Below the pieces are notes generated by a model that was given only the letters and a program-made list of their open reading frames with translations, had not been told where the DNA came from and did not search any database. A DNA stretch of 35,229 nucleotides from Thermoguttaceae bacterium (GTDB taxonomy: Bacteria; Planctomycetota; Planctomycetia; Pirellulales; Thermoguttaceae), in NCBI GenBank assembly GCA_025060325.1, contig JANXBW010000039.1:1-35229 (forward strand), written 5' to 3'. The stretch's first letter is position 1, and each line of letters starts with the position of its first letter. Both the position numbers and the translations under genes were made by a program. This document shows positions 8,790 to 17,888 of the stretch, piece by piece.

Positions 8790-9607
8790 TTTTGACATCT
8801 TCATTCTGTTTTGCTCATACCGCGTTGGCTACTGGGCTGTAAGGGTATTTTGGGCCAGGTTGGACATATCTTGGGCAACCTCGCGATCGCTTTCGGCAAG
8901 AAAAACCATGTTTTTGGGGAAGAAGTAACCCGGTTCGATATGCGAGGACCGAAATCGCCGCTGAATTCTCGCCATTTCAACCGGCGCAAACCCCCGGCCC
9001 GGCTTTGTAACCGACCCTTTTCGTTCCCCTATCAGGAGGGCCTACCGGCTGCCTAATGAACTTTCCTCCCAAAAGTGGCCGACAAAAATCCCTAAGAACC
9101 AAGAGAGGCCTCAATCAAGGAGAAGCTAACAACATCTTCGACGCTTAGCTAGTCAACATGCTGTGAGCTGTCAAAGTTGCCATTCCGACCAATAAGTTGG
9201 GAGCCGCAAGCAAACCTTGACCGTGCCTGGTTGTCAAAGGGTCGTAAACAAACCAAAGCTTAAGAATCGTTTCTTCACCACAACTTTTGTTTTCCGGATC
9301 AGGTTATTGGCGAAGTACGCAGAAAAAAGCCAAGCAAACAAGGCCTCTATCTTGCGCGGGCCCCATTTGGCCGCTAAAGCGCCTCCTTAACGAGACGCGT
9401 GTATGGCAGCCAGCACTTTTGCGAAAGACACATCCCCGCCGAGAAGATGAGCACTCGTTGGTACTCCCGCCGTTTGCCGCGAATAATCGAGCTTTCCCCA
9501 AGGCAGGCTGCCAATCTAACCAGGCGAACCACAAGAAGCCGTACGCTCTATCGACCCGATCGCCACGCCCCATTTTCCGTCTGCGATGCCGGGGAAATCC
9601 GCGCCGA

Positions 9608-10885
9608 TTAGTCCTTGGGAACGATGCGATCCTTGCCCACCCAGGGGCGAAGCACCTCCGGTATGATCACGGAGCCATCCGCCTGTTGATAATTTTCCAG
9701 AATGGCCACCAGTGCTCGAGATACCGCGATGGCTGTCCCATTGAGCGTGTGCAGAAGCCGCGTCCCTTTTTCGCCCCGAACGCGGTAACGTGCGTCCAAC
9801 CGCCTTGCCTGATAGTCTGTACAGTTGGAAGTGCTTGTCACCTCGCCATACTCACCCCGGCCGGGCATCCACGCCTCCAGGTCATATTTCCGATAAGCGG
9901 GGCCGCCTAAATCCCCCGTGGCCGTGTCGATAATTCGATAATGAATCCCTAGGCCATCGAAAATCCGACACTCCAAATCCCGGAAATACTCGAGCATCTG
10001 GTCGCTCTGGTCGGGTAGGGTAAAAGCAAACATTTCCACCTTGGTAAACTGATGAACACGATAGATACCCCGGGTTGCTCGGCCATGGGCACCGGCCTCC
10101 GTGCGGAAGCAATGACTAATGCCGCAGAGCTTGATCGGCAAAAGATCCGCGTCGACCACCTGTCCCGCCAAAAGCCCCCCCAGGGTGATCTCGGCCGTCG
10201 CTACCAGGCTAAGGTCCGTCCCCTCGATGCTATAGATCTGCGTCTCCGGCCCGCGAGGGATAAACCCGATTCCTTCCAGGATGTGATTCCGGGCCACATC
10301 CGGAGTAATCATTGGGGTAAATCCCTCGCTCAAGAGAATATCCAAGGCATAACGCTGAAGCGCTAGTTCAAGAAGAACGGCCTCGTTCTTCAGGAAGTAA
10401 AAGCCGTGCCCAGCAACTCGGGCACCCCCCTCTAAGTCAACAAGATCAAGCATTTGGGCAATTTCCACATGGTCACGAGGGGGAAAGGGGAACTCCGGCT
10501 TAGGTGTACGTCCGTACCCGATGACCCGGTTAGCCTCACTGCCTGGGCCGATCGGTGCGTCCGGATGGCTCATGTTGGGGATCACGCGGTGGATGGCCGC
10601 GGCCTCGGCTTCCACCTCGGTTAGTCGCTGCTGGACCTGCTGCGCTTTTAGCCGAATCTGCCGGCCTTCTTCCCGGAGGGCCTCCCGCTGAGTTTCGTCC
10701 GCCGCCTTAGGAATCCGCTGGGCCACCTGATTGGCCTGGCGATTAAGTTCCTCCAATTCCGCCTGAAGCCGTCGCCGCTCCTGCTCCAGGCTGACGAATC
10801 GGTCTAAATCCACTTGGACATTGCGATTTCGGCAATTCTCCCGAACCTTCTCCAAATTCTCGAGGATAAATCTTCGATCAAGCAT
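9608..10885 (-). CDS. serS: Seryl-tRNA synthetase
   Basis: This enzyme charges tRNA-Ser with serine in the cytoplasm. From the ATG at 10883-10885 it has 425 residues, the usual length, and begins MLDRRFILENLEKVRENC as bacterial SerRS does. The frame is open further upstream, but that extension is not SerRS-like. Residues of about 25-105 form the charged coiled-coil arm that grips the tRNA. The class II core follows: a TAEI serine-site segment, motif 2 (FRTEAGAHGRATRGIYRVHQF), TSTSNCTDYQARR, and motif 3 (NGTAIAVSRALVAILENYQ). All catalytic motifs are present, so it should be functional. A GGGAGG lies about 12 nt upstream. The gene sits 104 bp downstream of the M20 dipeptidase gene on the same strand, and a shared transcript is possible. 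Confidence 0.97.
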   Translation of the reverse strand: MLDRRFILENLEKVRENCRNRNVQVDLDRFVSLEQERRRLQAELEELNRQANQVAQRIPKAADETQREALREEGRQIRLKAQQVQQRLTEVEAEAAAIHRVIPNMSHPDAPIGPGSEANRVIGYGRTPKPEFPFPPRDHVEIAQMLDLVDLEGGARVAGHGFYFLKNEAVLLELALQRYALDILLSEGFTPMITPDVARNHILEGIGFIPRGPETQIYSIEGTDLSLVATAEITLGGLLAGQVVDADLLPIKLCGISHCFRTEAGAHGRATRGIYRVHQFTKVEMFAFTLPDQSDQMLEYFRDLECRIFDGLGIHYRIIDTATGDLGGPAYRKYDLEAWMPGRGEYGEVTSTSNCTDYQARRLDARYRVRGEKGTRLLHTLNGTAIAVSRALVAILENYQQADGSVIIPEVLRPWVGKDRIVPKD

Positions 10886-10989
10886 CGCTTGTCCGTCCCT
10901 CCCGTGGACAAAGGCGTTACCGCGTGTAACTGGACGAAGTGGGCTTATCCTTGCTGCTGACGAATTAGCCTCCCCGGGGAAAGGGCAGA

Positions 10990-12387
10990 TTACTCCGAGT
11001 CTTTCACTTCCACATTTGCCAGCTCTTGCCACAGATGGCAACTTGTGCGGATACCCCGGTGAAAATCGGCCAGGGAAAACCGCTCATTCGGTCCGTGGGC
11101 GTTGTCGCTTTCCTGCCCCCAACCCACAAGCAGCACGTAAGCGCGGAGGCTTTGATAAAGCTGGTTGATGATGGGAATGGACCCTCCGGACCGCACGAAC
11201 ACCGGCGGACAGCCAAAGCCGGCCTCAATAGCCCTCCGGGCCGCATCAACCCACGGACTACGCAGCGACAGTGCCAAAGCCGGGCACTGAGCCAACAGGG
11301 CGAGCTTCATCCGGATGCCGGGTGGACAAATTTTTCGGAGATATTCCTCCGCCAATAGGGCGATCTTTTTCGGATCTTGGTCCGGCACTAGCCGAAAACT
11401 AAATTTCGCCGTGGCCCGGGATGGGATAATTGTCTTTGCCCCAGCCCCCTGATAGCCTGCCGTCAACCCGGAGATATCAAAACTGGGACGAACCCACAAT
11501 CGCTCCAAAACTGTAAACCCAGCCTCCCCACTTCCCCCGTCCACACCCAACCGCTCGAAGAAAACATCTTCGTCGAAAGGCAAAAGGCCCAGCATCTGCC
11601 TTTCTTCTTCGGAGATCGGCCGAACGGCTTCGTAGAACCCCGGAATGGCCACCCGGCCACGCTCATCCACAAGTGCTCCCAACATCATCACCAAAGCGTT
11701 GGCCGGATTAGTCACCGCCCCACCGTACTGACCGGAATGCAAGTCGGTCTTTGGCCCCTCCAGCTCCAGTTGAAAGTAAGCAATTCCGCGAAGGGCATAT
11801 GTGATCGCCGGTTGGCCGGGACTGAATTGGGCCGTGTCGCTAATAACTATGCAATCGCAGGCCAACCGATCCGGGTCTTGGCGGAGGTAAGCGCTTAGTG
11901 TGGCGCTGCCAATCTCCTCCTCACCCTCGAACAGAAACTTCAGTTTAACCGGCAACTTTCCGTAAACGGCCAGCCAGGCTTCCGTGCTAAACACGTGGGT
12001 GAGGAGCTGTCCTTTGTCGTCACTGGCCCCCCTGGCCACCAAGTATCCGTCCCGGCGAGTGGGTTCAAAAGGCGGGCTTGACCACTCTTCCAGGGGATCC
12101 GCCGGCTGAACGTCGTAGTGACCGTACACCAGGATCGTTGGGGCACCAGGCACTGCCTCGGACTCCGCATAGACTAGCGGATGCCCAGCAGGAACCGAAC
12201 CCGGCGGGCGGATCACCTCCGCATCCAGCCCAATGCCCTCCAAATATTTCCGCAGCCACTCCGCGGCCCGGACCATGTCCTCCCGATGTCGCGGGTCTGC
12301 ACTGACTGACGGAATACGCAAGAAGTCGCAAAGAACCTCTTCGAACCGCGGAACGTTGTCCCGAATAAACTTTTCGATGTTGCGCAT
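10990..12387 (-). CDS. M20-family metallopeptidase (dipeptidase)
   Basis: From the ATG at 12385-12387 the protein has 465 residues, the usual size of M20 dipeptidases (about 455-470). The frame continues upstream, but the extra residues do not fit the family. The di-zinc site is complete: YGHYDVQPADP (His90, Asp92), GASDDKGQ (bridging Asp123) and EGEEEIGS (catalytic and metal Glu at 156-157). A dimerisation-domain HSGQYGG and a late histidine in DNAHGPNE are also present. The protein lacks a signal peptide and is probably cytoplasmic, cleaving dipeptides or related amides; the exact substrate is not readable from sequence. serS follows 104 bp downstream. Confidence 0.93.
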   Translation of the reverse strand: MRNIEKFIRDNVPRFEEVLCDFLRIPSVSADPRHREDMVRAAEWLRKYLEGIGLDAEVIRPPGSVPAGHPLVYAESEAVPGAPTILVYGHYDVQPADPLEEWSSPPFEPTRRDGYLVARGASDDKGQLLTHVFSTEAWLAVYGKLPVKLKFLFEGEEEIGSATLSAYLRQDPDRLACDCIVISDTAQFSPGQPAITYALRGIAYFQLELEGPKTDLHSGQYGGAVTNPANALVMMLGALVDERGRVAIPGFYEAVRPISEEERQMLGLLPFDEDVFFERLGVDGGSGEAGFTVLERLWVRPSFDISGLTAGYQGAGAKTIIPSRATAKFSFRLVPDQDPKKIALLAEEYLRKICPPGIRMKLALLAQCPALALSLRSPWVDAARRAIEAGFGCPPVFVRSGGSIPIINQLYQSLRAYVLLVGWGQESDNAHGPNERFSLADFHRGIRTSCHLWQELANVEVKDSE

Positions 12388-13137
12388 GAGCCTTGGATTC
12401 TCTTTCACCCGCCGGTACTGGGGCCCGATGGACGTGGCGGCGTGCACCTTAACTTGCGGCCACGGGCCCCTTGCTGTACCCCCGCGTATCAACCACATCT
12501 GTCCCCATTGCGCCGGAGGCTTGCCCAACCCTTCAGGCACGCCGGGCTGGCCGAGTTAATGAAACATCTTACCACATGCCCAAGCCTCCGCCCACGCAAA
12601 CCGCAACCCCCAAGATGGTGGATTTTGAACCACCCGAAGGTGGCACATCTCAAGTGTCCGTCGTGTCTCGTGCCTTTCCGTGGAACCAACTGCCGCTGCA
12701 AAGGCAAGGAAAATCCTCAAGACACTCCCATCAACCAACTTCGGGGCGTGGACCGTCTCACCACGGGACCTGCGCTTTCGGAGCAGGCTCTCCACACCTT
12801 CTTAGGCAGTCAGGGAGGTCCCCACCCACTCTGGGAGGGTCGATTATCGCCACAGGAACCTCTCGCGCACTTCCGGCGGGAGCCGCAAGCGGTTTAGCCT
12901 GAGCCATGCCGTGTACCCAAGCCGGCGAGCGAGCCAGCCCGGTGGATATGACCCCACCAATTTTGGGTATCTTTTCCAGCCGCCAAATTAGCTCCTAAAG
13001 AAATTGCAGCTTGGGTTTTGGCCACCGCTTCATTCACCGCCGGCAGGGTTTCGGGGTTTTTTGTCTGGCCGGGGCCACAATAAAGCGGATGAAGGCAGGG
13101 TCTTGGCCTCGGATCGAAGGGCTTGGGAGGGCATGCG
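12388..13137. other. Divergent intergenic region, 750 bp, no gene seen
   Basis: Several frames are open, but none looks like a protein. There is a small hairpin, CCACC-CGAA-GGTGG, at 12630-12643. A tRNA-like impression on the minus strand near 12600-12660 was examined and rejected. Promoters for the flanking genes are not evident. Confidence 0.5.
13125..13130 (+). promoter_or_regulatory. Ribosome binding site of the TPR-CHAT pseudogene
   Basis: GGGAGG lies 7 nt before the ATG at 13138 and fixes the original start, which is followed directly by a signal-peptide-like segment. Confidence 0.6.
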
Positions 13138-16100
13138 ATGGGGAGGACAAATCTTCTCGTCTGGCCCGTCGGTGCGTGCGTGATTGGGTGGGCGCTTATC
13201 TGGCTTTTCCCAGGGTTCTCCTCCGCTCTGGCGACCTTCGGCAAGCCAAGGGGACTTCCAAATGCTTCCGGCTCAGGAGGCACTCCAGCCGGTCTTTATT
13301 TCCCAGCGGTGGGAGGAGGGAACCGAACTATACGGAGTGGGCGACCTCCTTCGGGCGATGGCTCAAGCTGCCGAAGCGGCCAGATTGGCGGCCAAATACC
13401 GCTTCCCCGAGGCAGCTGCCGTTCTGGAAAAGTGCTCATCGCCCTGGAACGTAGTGGCATTCCGGCAACCACTGAACTGGCCGATTTATGGCAGGACTTA
13501 GCGGAAGTGAATCTTGTGCTTTACCAATTTCACCGAGCTGAGGCTCAGTTTCGGCGGTCGCTGGAGATTCGGCAGGCTGTGGTGGGCCCAAATCACCCTA
13601 ACCTGGCCGTGTCGTGGAACGGCCTGGGCGCTCTTTACCTTGAGCTAGGACGTTTGGAGGAAGCCGAAGCGGCACTCGAAAGGGCTCTTCGGCTCTGCAC
13701 TCAGGCAGGCCGGCGTGGCGATGGCGTACGAGTTGTCATCTCGGCTAATGTCGGCAAGCTCCGCATTTACCAAGGAAAATATGCGGAGGCGGAAAAGATC
13801 CTTCGCGAGGCCATTGAAATGCGCGAGCAGCTACCTGCCGATCCACTGGATGGGGCCGTGGATGTGTTTTTCGTCAGCGAGCTTTATGCGGCTCAAGGGC
13901 GTTTCGCCGAGGCCGAGAAGATCCTCACCCGCTCCCTGACTTTGACCCAAAGTCGGCGCCAGAAGGCAGCCACGTTCCTACTTTCCGTGCAGCTTGCCCG
14001 CCTTTATGCGGAAAATAGTCTTTACGAGGCGGCCGAAAAATGGTCCACAGCTGGTCAACTGGTTGCTCAACATGCTATTCCCTTGGGGATGCCGGTCACG
14101 GAAGCTGACGTTTCCGTTTTGCGCGGGAGTTGGCTTTTCCGACAACGGCAGTACACAGAAGCAGCGTCGCATTTTCTAAAAGCGGCGGCTGCTTATAGCA
14201 AAATCTTCGGCAATCGGCACGCAAGCGTCGGCCTGGCAATGGGCCTGGCGGGGCAGGCTCTGTTACTTGACAAAAGGTACGACGAGGCGGACCAAGCTCT
14301 GCAAGCTTGTGTAGACATTGTGACCGACGCCTTTGGCAAAGAACATCCGTATACAGCGGTCGCCCTGGCGGGCCTGGCATGAAATGGCGCTTTAAACCAA
14401 GACGCGCGAAGGTCGAAAACCTTAGCTCATTAATCTCGCCAAATCCTGGAGCGTTATCGCCATCCACCGGAACTGTGCGCGCTTGGATACTGGCTCCTCG
14501 GGCAAGCATGGAAAGCCTCGGGCATGCTGGAAGAGGCAGTGGCGGATTTCGAGTCGGCAGCTAAGCACGAAAACAAGCGTCTTAGCCTCACCGGTTGGGG
14601 ACGTCCGCAGACTACCGCCCTTCAATTCGTCGTTTATCAGCCTTGGGAGGCGCTTGTCGACTGTTATGTGCAGCTCTCCGCGCCGGAGCGGACTTTTTCG
14701 GCAATGGAACGGTACCGCGATCCGATCCTCCTTAGGATGGCCGAAAGATTCGTGCCATCCCTTGCTGCCCAAGTAGCGCCGGCGGAAGCTTTTGAGCTCC
14801 GGCAAAGGTACGAACAAGCAGCTGCCTGTGTCTCGGCCCTCCGGCGACAACTCGAGTTGACATTTGTTCGTACGGATTTGAGCCCGGAAGCTCGCCAGCA
14901 AACCATCGCCCAGTTGACAAAAGAGCTGGATGAGGCCCAATTCGCCTATGTTCAAGCCAGGTCGTCGATTTTGGCGGCAAAATTCGTCGCACAGCCTCTG
15001 GCCGACCGATCCTCGCAGCAGACACTTTGGGAGGAGCTTCGTAAACTGCGAGCGGAGGAAAACCCTTTACTGCTCGAATACTTCGTCGGTGAGGAGAACT
15101 CCTATCTGCTAGCGGTTCCCCCCGACGGGAAACCAATTACGACCGAGTTGACCATTTCCGAGGAGCATGCAAAGGTCCTCGCTTTGCGGCCGGGCAAGTT
15201 AGGGCGACGAGAACTCTTCAAGGTTGTGCAAAAGCCGGAAGATGGTTTACTGTCTCAACTGCAGCAGGCCTCAAGCGAAGATCACATCGGCAATTTGGCC
15301 CCAAAGCTGGGGGTACTATTTGAGGTACTAATTCCGGAAGAGCTACGCTTGCAAATTCTCTCCGGACAAATTCGTCAACTGGTGATTGTGCCTCATGGGC
15401 CCCTGCAACTTCTTCCTTTTGAGGCCTTGGTTGTTGACCGAGCGCTACCGATTCGATTTCTTGTGGACATGGGCGTCTCCATTTTCTATAGTCCGTCCGT
15501 TAAGCTGATGCTTGCCATTCATCAACGGAAAGAACCGGGGGAGGCAGAGTTGGCAAAACAGCCCGTGCTTTTGGTGGGGGATTGCCAATTCCAGCCCGCC
15601 GCGGCAACGGAGCTGCGGGAACTTCCGCTATTGTCGCCATCGGCAGCTCATGTGCGGGCAGGGGCAAGATGGGCGGCCCTCCCTTATGCGAGCTTCGCGC
15701 TTGAATGGCTAGCAAGTGTCTTGCGGGAGAGGGGTGCTCAGAGAGTCGCGTGGTTACGCCGGGAGCTGGCCACCGAACGCAATGTCCGGGGCAATGTCGC
15801 CGGGCGACGATTTATCCACTTTGCCACCCGTGCTTTTGCGGAAGACCGCTGGCGGAATTTGTTCGGTGCTATTGTCCTGACGCCGGGGGCGCGAAAAGAC
15901 GATCCCCGAGACGACGGCTACCTCACATTGGCCGAAATTACCGAGCTTCCGCTCAGTTTCTGCGACCTTGTGGCCCTTAGCGTCTATAGCACTAACACCG
16001 AGCCCGAACATCAAGGGGAAGGGTGCCAATCGCTTGTTTACGGATTCCTCTTGGCCGGGGCCCGACGCATGCTGGGGAGCAATTGGATGGTCCCGGACGA

Positions 16101-16284
16101 GTCAACCGTCAGGCTAATCTCCGTGTTCGCCGACTACCTTGCCCAACAAATTAAAGCCGGCCAGTGTCCAAATTACGCCCGCGCTTTGTCGCAGGCCAAA
16201 AGCTGGATGCGAACCTAGAGAGATTGGCTCGATTGGCGGCAGCCAGCCTCTCGGGCACCTTTTATCCTCGTCGGCCATTGGTAG
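13138..16284 (+). pseudogene. TPR-CHAT protein, disrupted by frameshifts and stop codons
   Basis: The gene starts with a good ribosome binding site and a signal peptide (MGRTNLLVWPVGACVIGWAL and following). Between about 13250 and 13290 the coding-like sequence moves to the second frame (SQRWEEGTELYGVGDLLRAM). At about 13430 it returns to the first frame (VLIALERSGIPATTELADLW). TPR repeats then run to a TGA at 14380-14382. A TAA follows at 14431-14433, after which the same frame continues with RQILERYRHPPEL and a full CHAT-like domain to 16216-16218 (TAG). The typical CHAT ending (APFILVGHW) is still readable in frame after this TAG and ends at 16282-16284. At least two frameshifts and three in-frame stops thus interrupt one ancestral gene, unless sequencing errors are to blame. 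The CHAT dyad is also lost: His is Arg (15829-15831) and Cys is Tyr (15985-15987). Confidence 0.8.
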
Positions 16285-16646
16285 GACGCCCGTTTGGCCA
16301 AGAATCCCAGGCGGTCCTGGGGTATTCCAGAGGATCAGGGAATGATTCCATGCGAATTTGAGTCATCGGCTCGAGTCATCGGCTTTTGATAAGTGGCCCT
16401 CTCGTGGTAAGAGGTCTTCTCGGGGATTGATAGCTCTTCTCCCCGATTTAGTGAGTAGAGCCAGGGATAAGCCGGTGGCGTCCCGAGAGGAGTCTTCCAT
16501 CGCCGGTGCGCCCCTGGGAGCGCAAATGGAGATTATTGATCACAATAGTCAACTTGTCAGGGAAAGCTAATCCGGGGACGTCACCTTGTGCATGGGGCTT
16601 CGTATAATTTCCGTTCACAGTTGCCGGCTTTTTTGGGAGGCAAGCA
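16285..16646. other. Intergenic region before the M16 gene pair
   Basis: This stretch contains an imperfectly spaced double copy of GAGTCATCGGCT (16360-16371 and 16373-16384) and a TATAAT box near the right end, listed separately. No gene is visible. Confidence 0.5.
16603..16608 (+). promoter_or_regulatory. Candidate -10 box of the M16 operon
   Basis: A consensus TATAAT lies 38 nt before the GTG start at 16647, which would give a short leader of about 30 nt. No good -35 box is found at the usual 16-18 bp spacing, so the assignment is tentative. Confidence 0.35.
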
Positions 16647-17888
16647 GTGGCCGAAAACGCGCTCTACCACGAATTCCCGAACGGATTGACCCTCATCGGA
16701 GAGCCGATGCGGTGGGTGGAGTCAGTAGGCGTGTCCATCCGCCTTCAGGCCGGCAGCATCTATGATCCTCCGGAAAAGGCTGGTCTTGCCCACTTCACCA
16801 CCGAAATGGCCATGCGGGGGGCCGGAGCCAGAGACTCCCGGGCACTTGTCCAGGAATTGGGTCTATATGGGATTCACCATGCGGCGGGAACCGGTACCGG
16901 GTTTGCCAAATTTGGGTTCGCCACAGTCAGTGCTCGGATAGCGAAAGGATTCGAAATCTTTGCCGATGTGGTCCGCCGGCCACAGTTGCCAGCCTCCCAG
17001 GTGGAGAATGTTCGCCAGGGGATTCTCCAAGAACTGCGTGGACTGGCGGACGAACCAGCCGCGCTATTGGTGCGGGAATTAAAGAGGGTTTTTTACCCTT
17101 ACCCAATAGGTCGGCCTACTAGTGGGGACGAGGAATCCGTCGCACGAATAACTCTCTCGGATATCCAGGAACATCATGCCCGATACTACCAGCCCGACGG
17201 GGGGCTTATCGCGGTAGCCGGCAAATTCAACTGGGAGGAGCTGGTTGATCTGGTCGGGGATTTTTTTGGCGATTGGCAGGGCCAAAAGCCCCCCGAAGTC
17301 CGGCTCATACCGAGCAACGTGCGCTACCGGCATTGCCCGCATCCGTCGGAGCAAGTCCAAATCGGGGTAGCCTTTCCTGGGCCGGCTTACTCGCATGGGG
17401 ACTTCTTTCAGGCGTGGGCGGCTGCGGCCGTTTTGGGCCATGGGAGTGGTTCCCGACTGTTTCGGGAACTGCGTGAAAAACGCGGGCTCTGCTACGGCTG
17501 CGGGGCAAGTTATCACTCCGGCCGGTTGCAGGGGGGAACCTTCTGTTACGCAAGCACTTCTGCCGATCGGGCGCAGAAAACCTTGGATGTGCTTCTAGGG
17601 GAAATTCGTCAACTTGCCGAAGGCATTCAGCCGGAAGAATTGCACCGCATCAAAGCCACCATCAAGTCTGCCATGATAATGAGTCAAGAATCGAGCATGG
17701 TCCGCTGCGGGGCTATCGCTCGGGACTGGGTGCTTCTGCGGCGGGTCCGTCCGATTGAGGAACTGCGGCGGATCATCGACGATTTATCCGCCGAATCTAT
17801 CAACGCTTTTCTTGCCGCCAATCCGCCTCGCAATCTTGTGATCGTAACAGTTGGCCCGAAAGAACTGGAGGTCAACGGTGAACTATAA
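16647..17888 (+). CDS. M16-family peptidase subunit lacking the zinc motif
   Basis: The protein has 413 residues, starting at a GTG that has GGGAGG 6 nt upstream. The fold signature of M16 is clear: FPNGLTLIGEPM at the N-terminus, a central linker, and a second half with SGSRLFRELREKRGLCY. The zinc motif HxxEH is degraded to His49-Phe-Thr-Thr-Glu53, so the metal cannot be held in the normal way. By contrast the C-terminal Arg/Tyr substrate-binding motif (RELREKRGLCYGCGASY) is well kept. This is the pattern of the non-catalytic partner in heterodimeric M16B proteases, for example the Sphingomonas pair or mitochondrial processing peptidase. No signal peptide is seen. The next gene overlaps by 11 nt and encodes the complementary subunit. 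Confidence 0.9.
   Translation: MAENALYHEFPNGLTLIGEPMRWVESVGVSIRLQAGSIYDPPEKAGLAHFTTEMAMRGAGARDSRALVQELGLYGIHHAAGTGTGFAKFGFATVSARIAKGFEIFADVVRRPQLPASQVENVRQGILQELRGLADEPAALLVRELKRVFYPYPIGRPTSGDEESVARITLSDIQEHHARYYQPDGGLIAVAGKFNWEELVDLVGDFFGDWQGQKPPEVRLIPSNVRYRHCPHPSEQVQIGVAFPGPAYSHGDFFQAWAAAAVLGHGSGSRLFRELREKRGLCYGCGASYHSGRLQGGTFCYASTSADRAQKTLDVLLGEIRQLAEGIQPEELHRIKATIKSAMIMSQESSMVRCGAIARDWVLLRRVRPIEELRRIIDDLSAESINAFLAANPPRNLVIVTVGPKELEVNGEL
17867..17871 (+). promoter_or_regulatory. Ribosome binding site within the first M16 gene
   Basis: GGAGG lies 6 nt before the GTG at 17878 and inside the end of the upstream gene. It decides the start of the second M16 gene and implies translational coupling. 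Confidence 0.7.

Larger units (their letters stand above)
8334..9607. other. 1.27-kb gene-free region with repeat structures
   Basis: No frame here reads like a protein. The region carries a MITE-like element with flanking direct repeats at 8499-8647 and an array of C/G runs at 8687-8789, listed separately. From about 8800 to 9607 I see nothing recognisable. The serS gene ends at 9608 on the opposite strand. Confidence 0.6.

Noticed and set aside
9287-9910. Plus-strand frame of 207 codons
   Set aside because: Its second half is antisense to serS, which is certain, and it has no protein-like features.
12600-12665. tRNA-like fold on the minus strand with a 7-nt loop reading TTGAGAT and a T-arm-like GGTGG stem
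   Set aside because: The anticodon-like stem has only 3 good pairs, the T-loop has 8 nt, and no acceptor or D-arm can be found at the right distance.
12442-12897. Frame containing a CPSC and a later CRC that recall a zinc ribbon
   Set aside because: The cysteines are not spaced as in zinc ribbons, the rest is not protein-like, and the frame starts inside the 5' region of the M20 gene.
16360-16384. Double copy of GAGTCATCGGCT, considered as a repeat element or operator
   Set aside because: Only two copies separated by one base; too small to distinguish from a simple local duplication.
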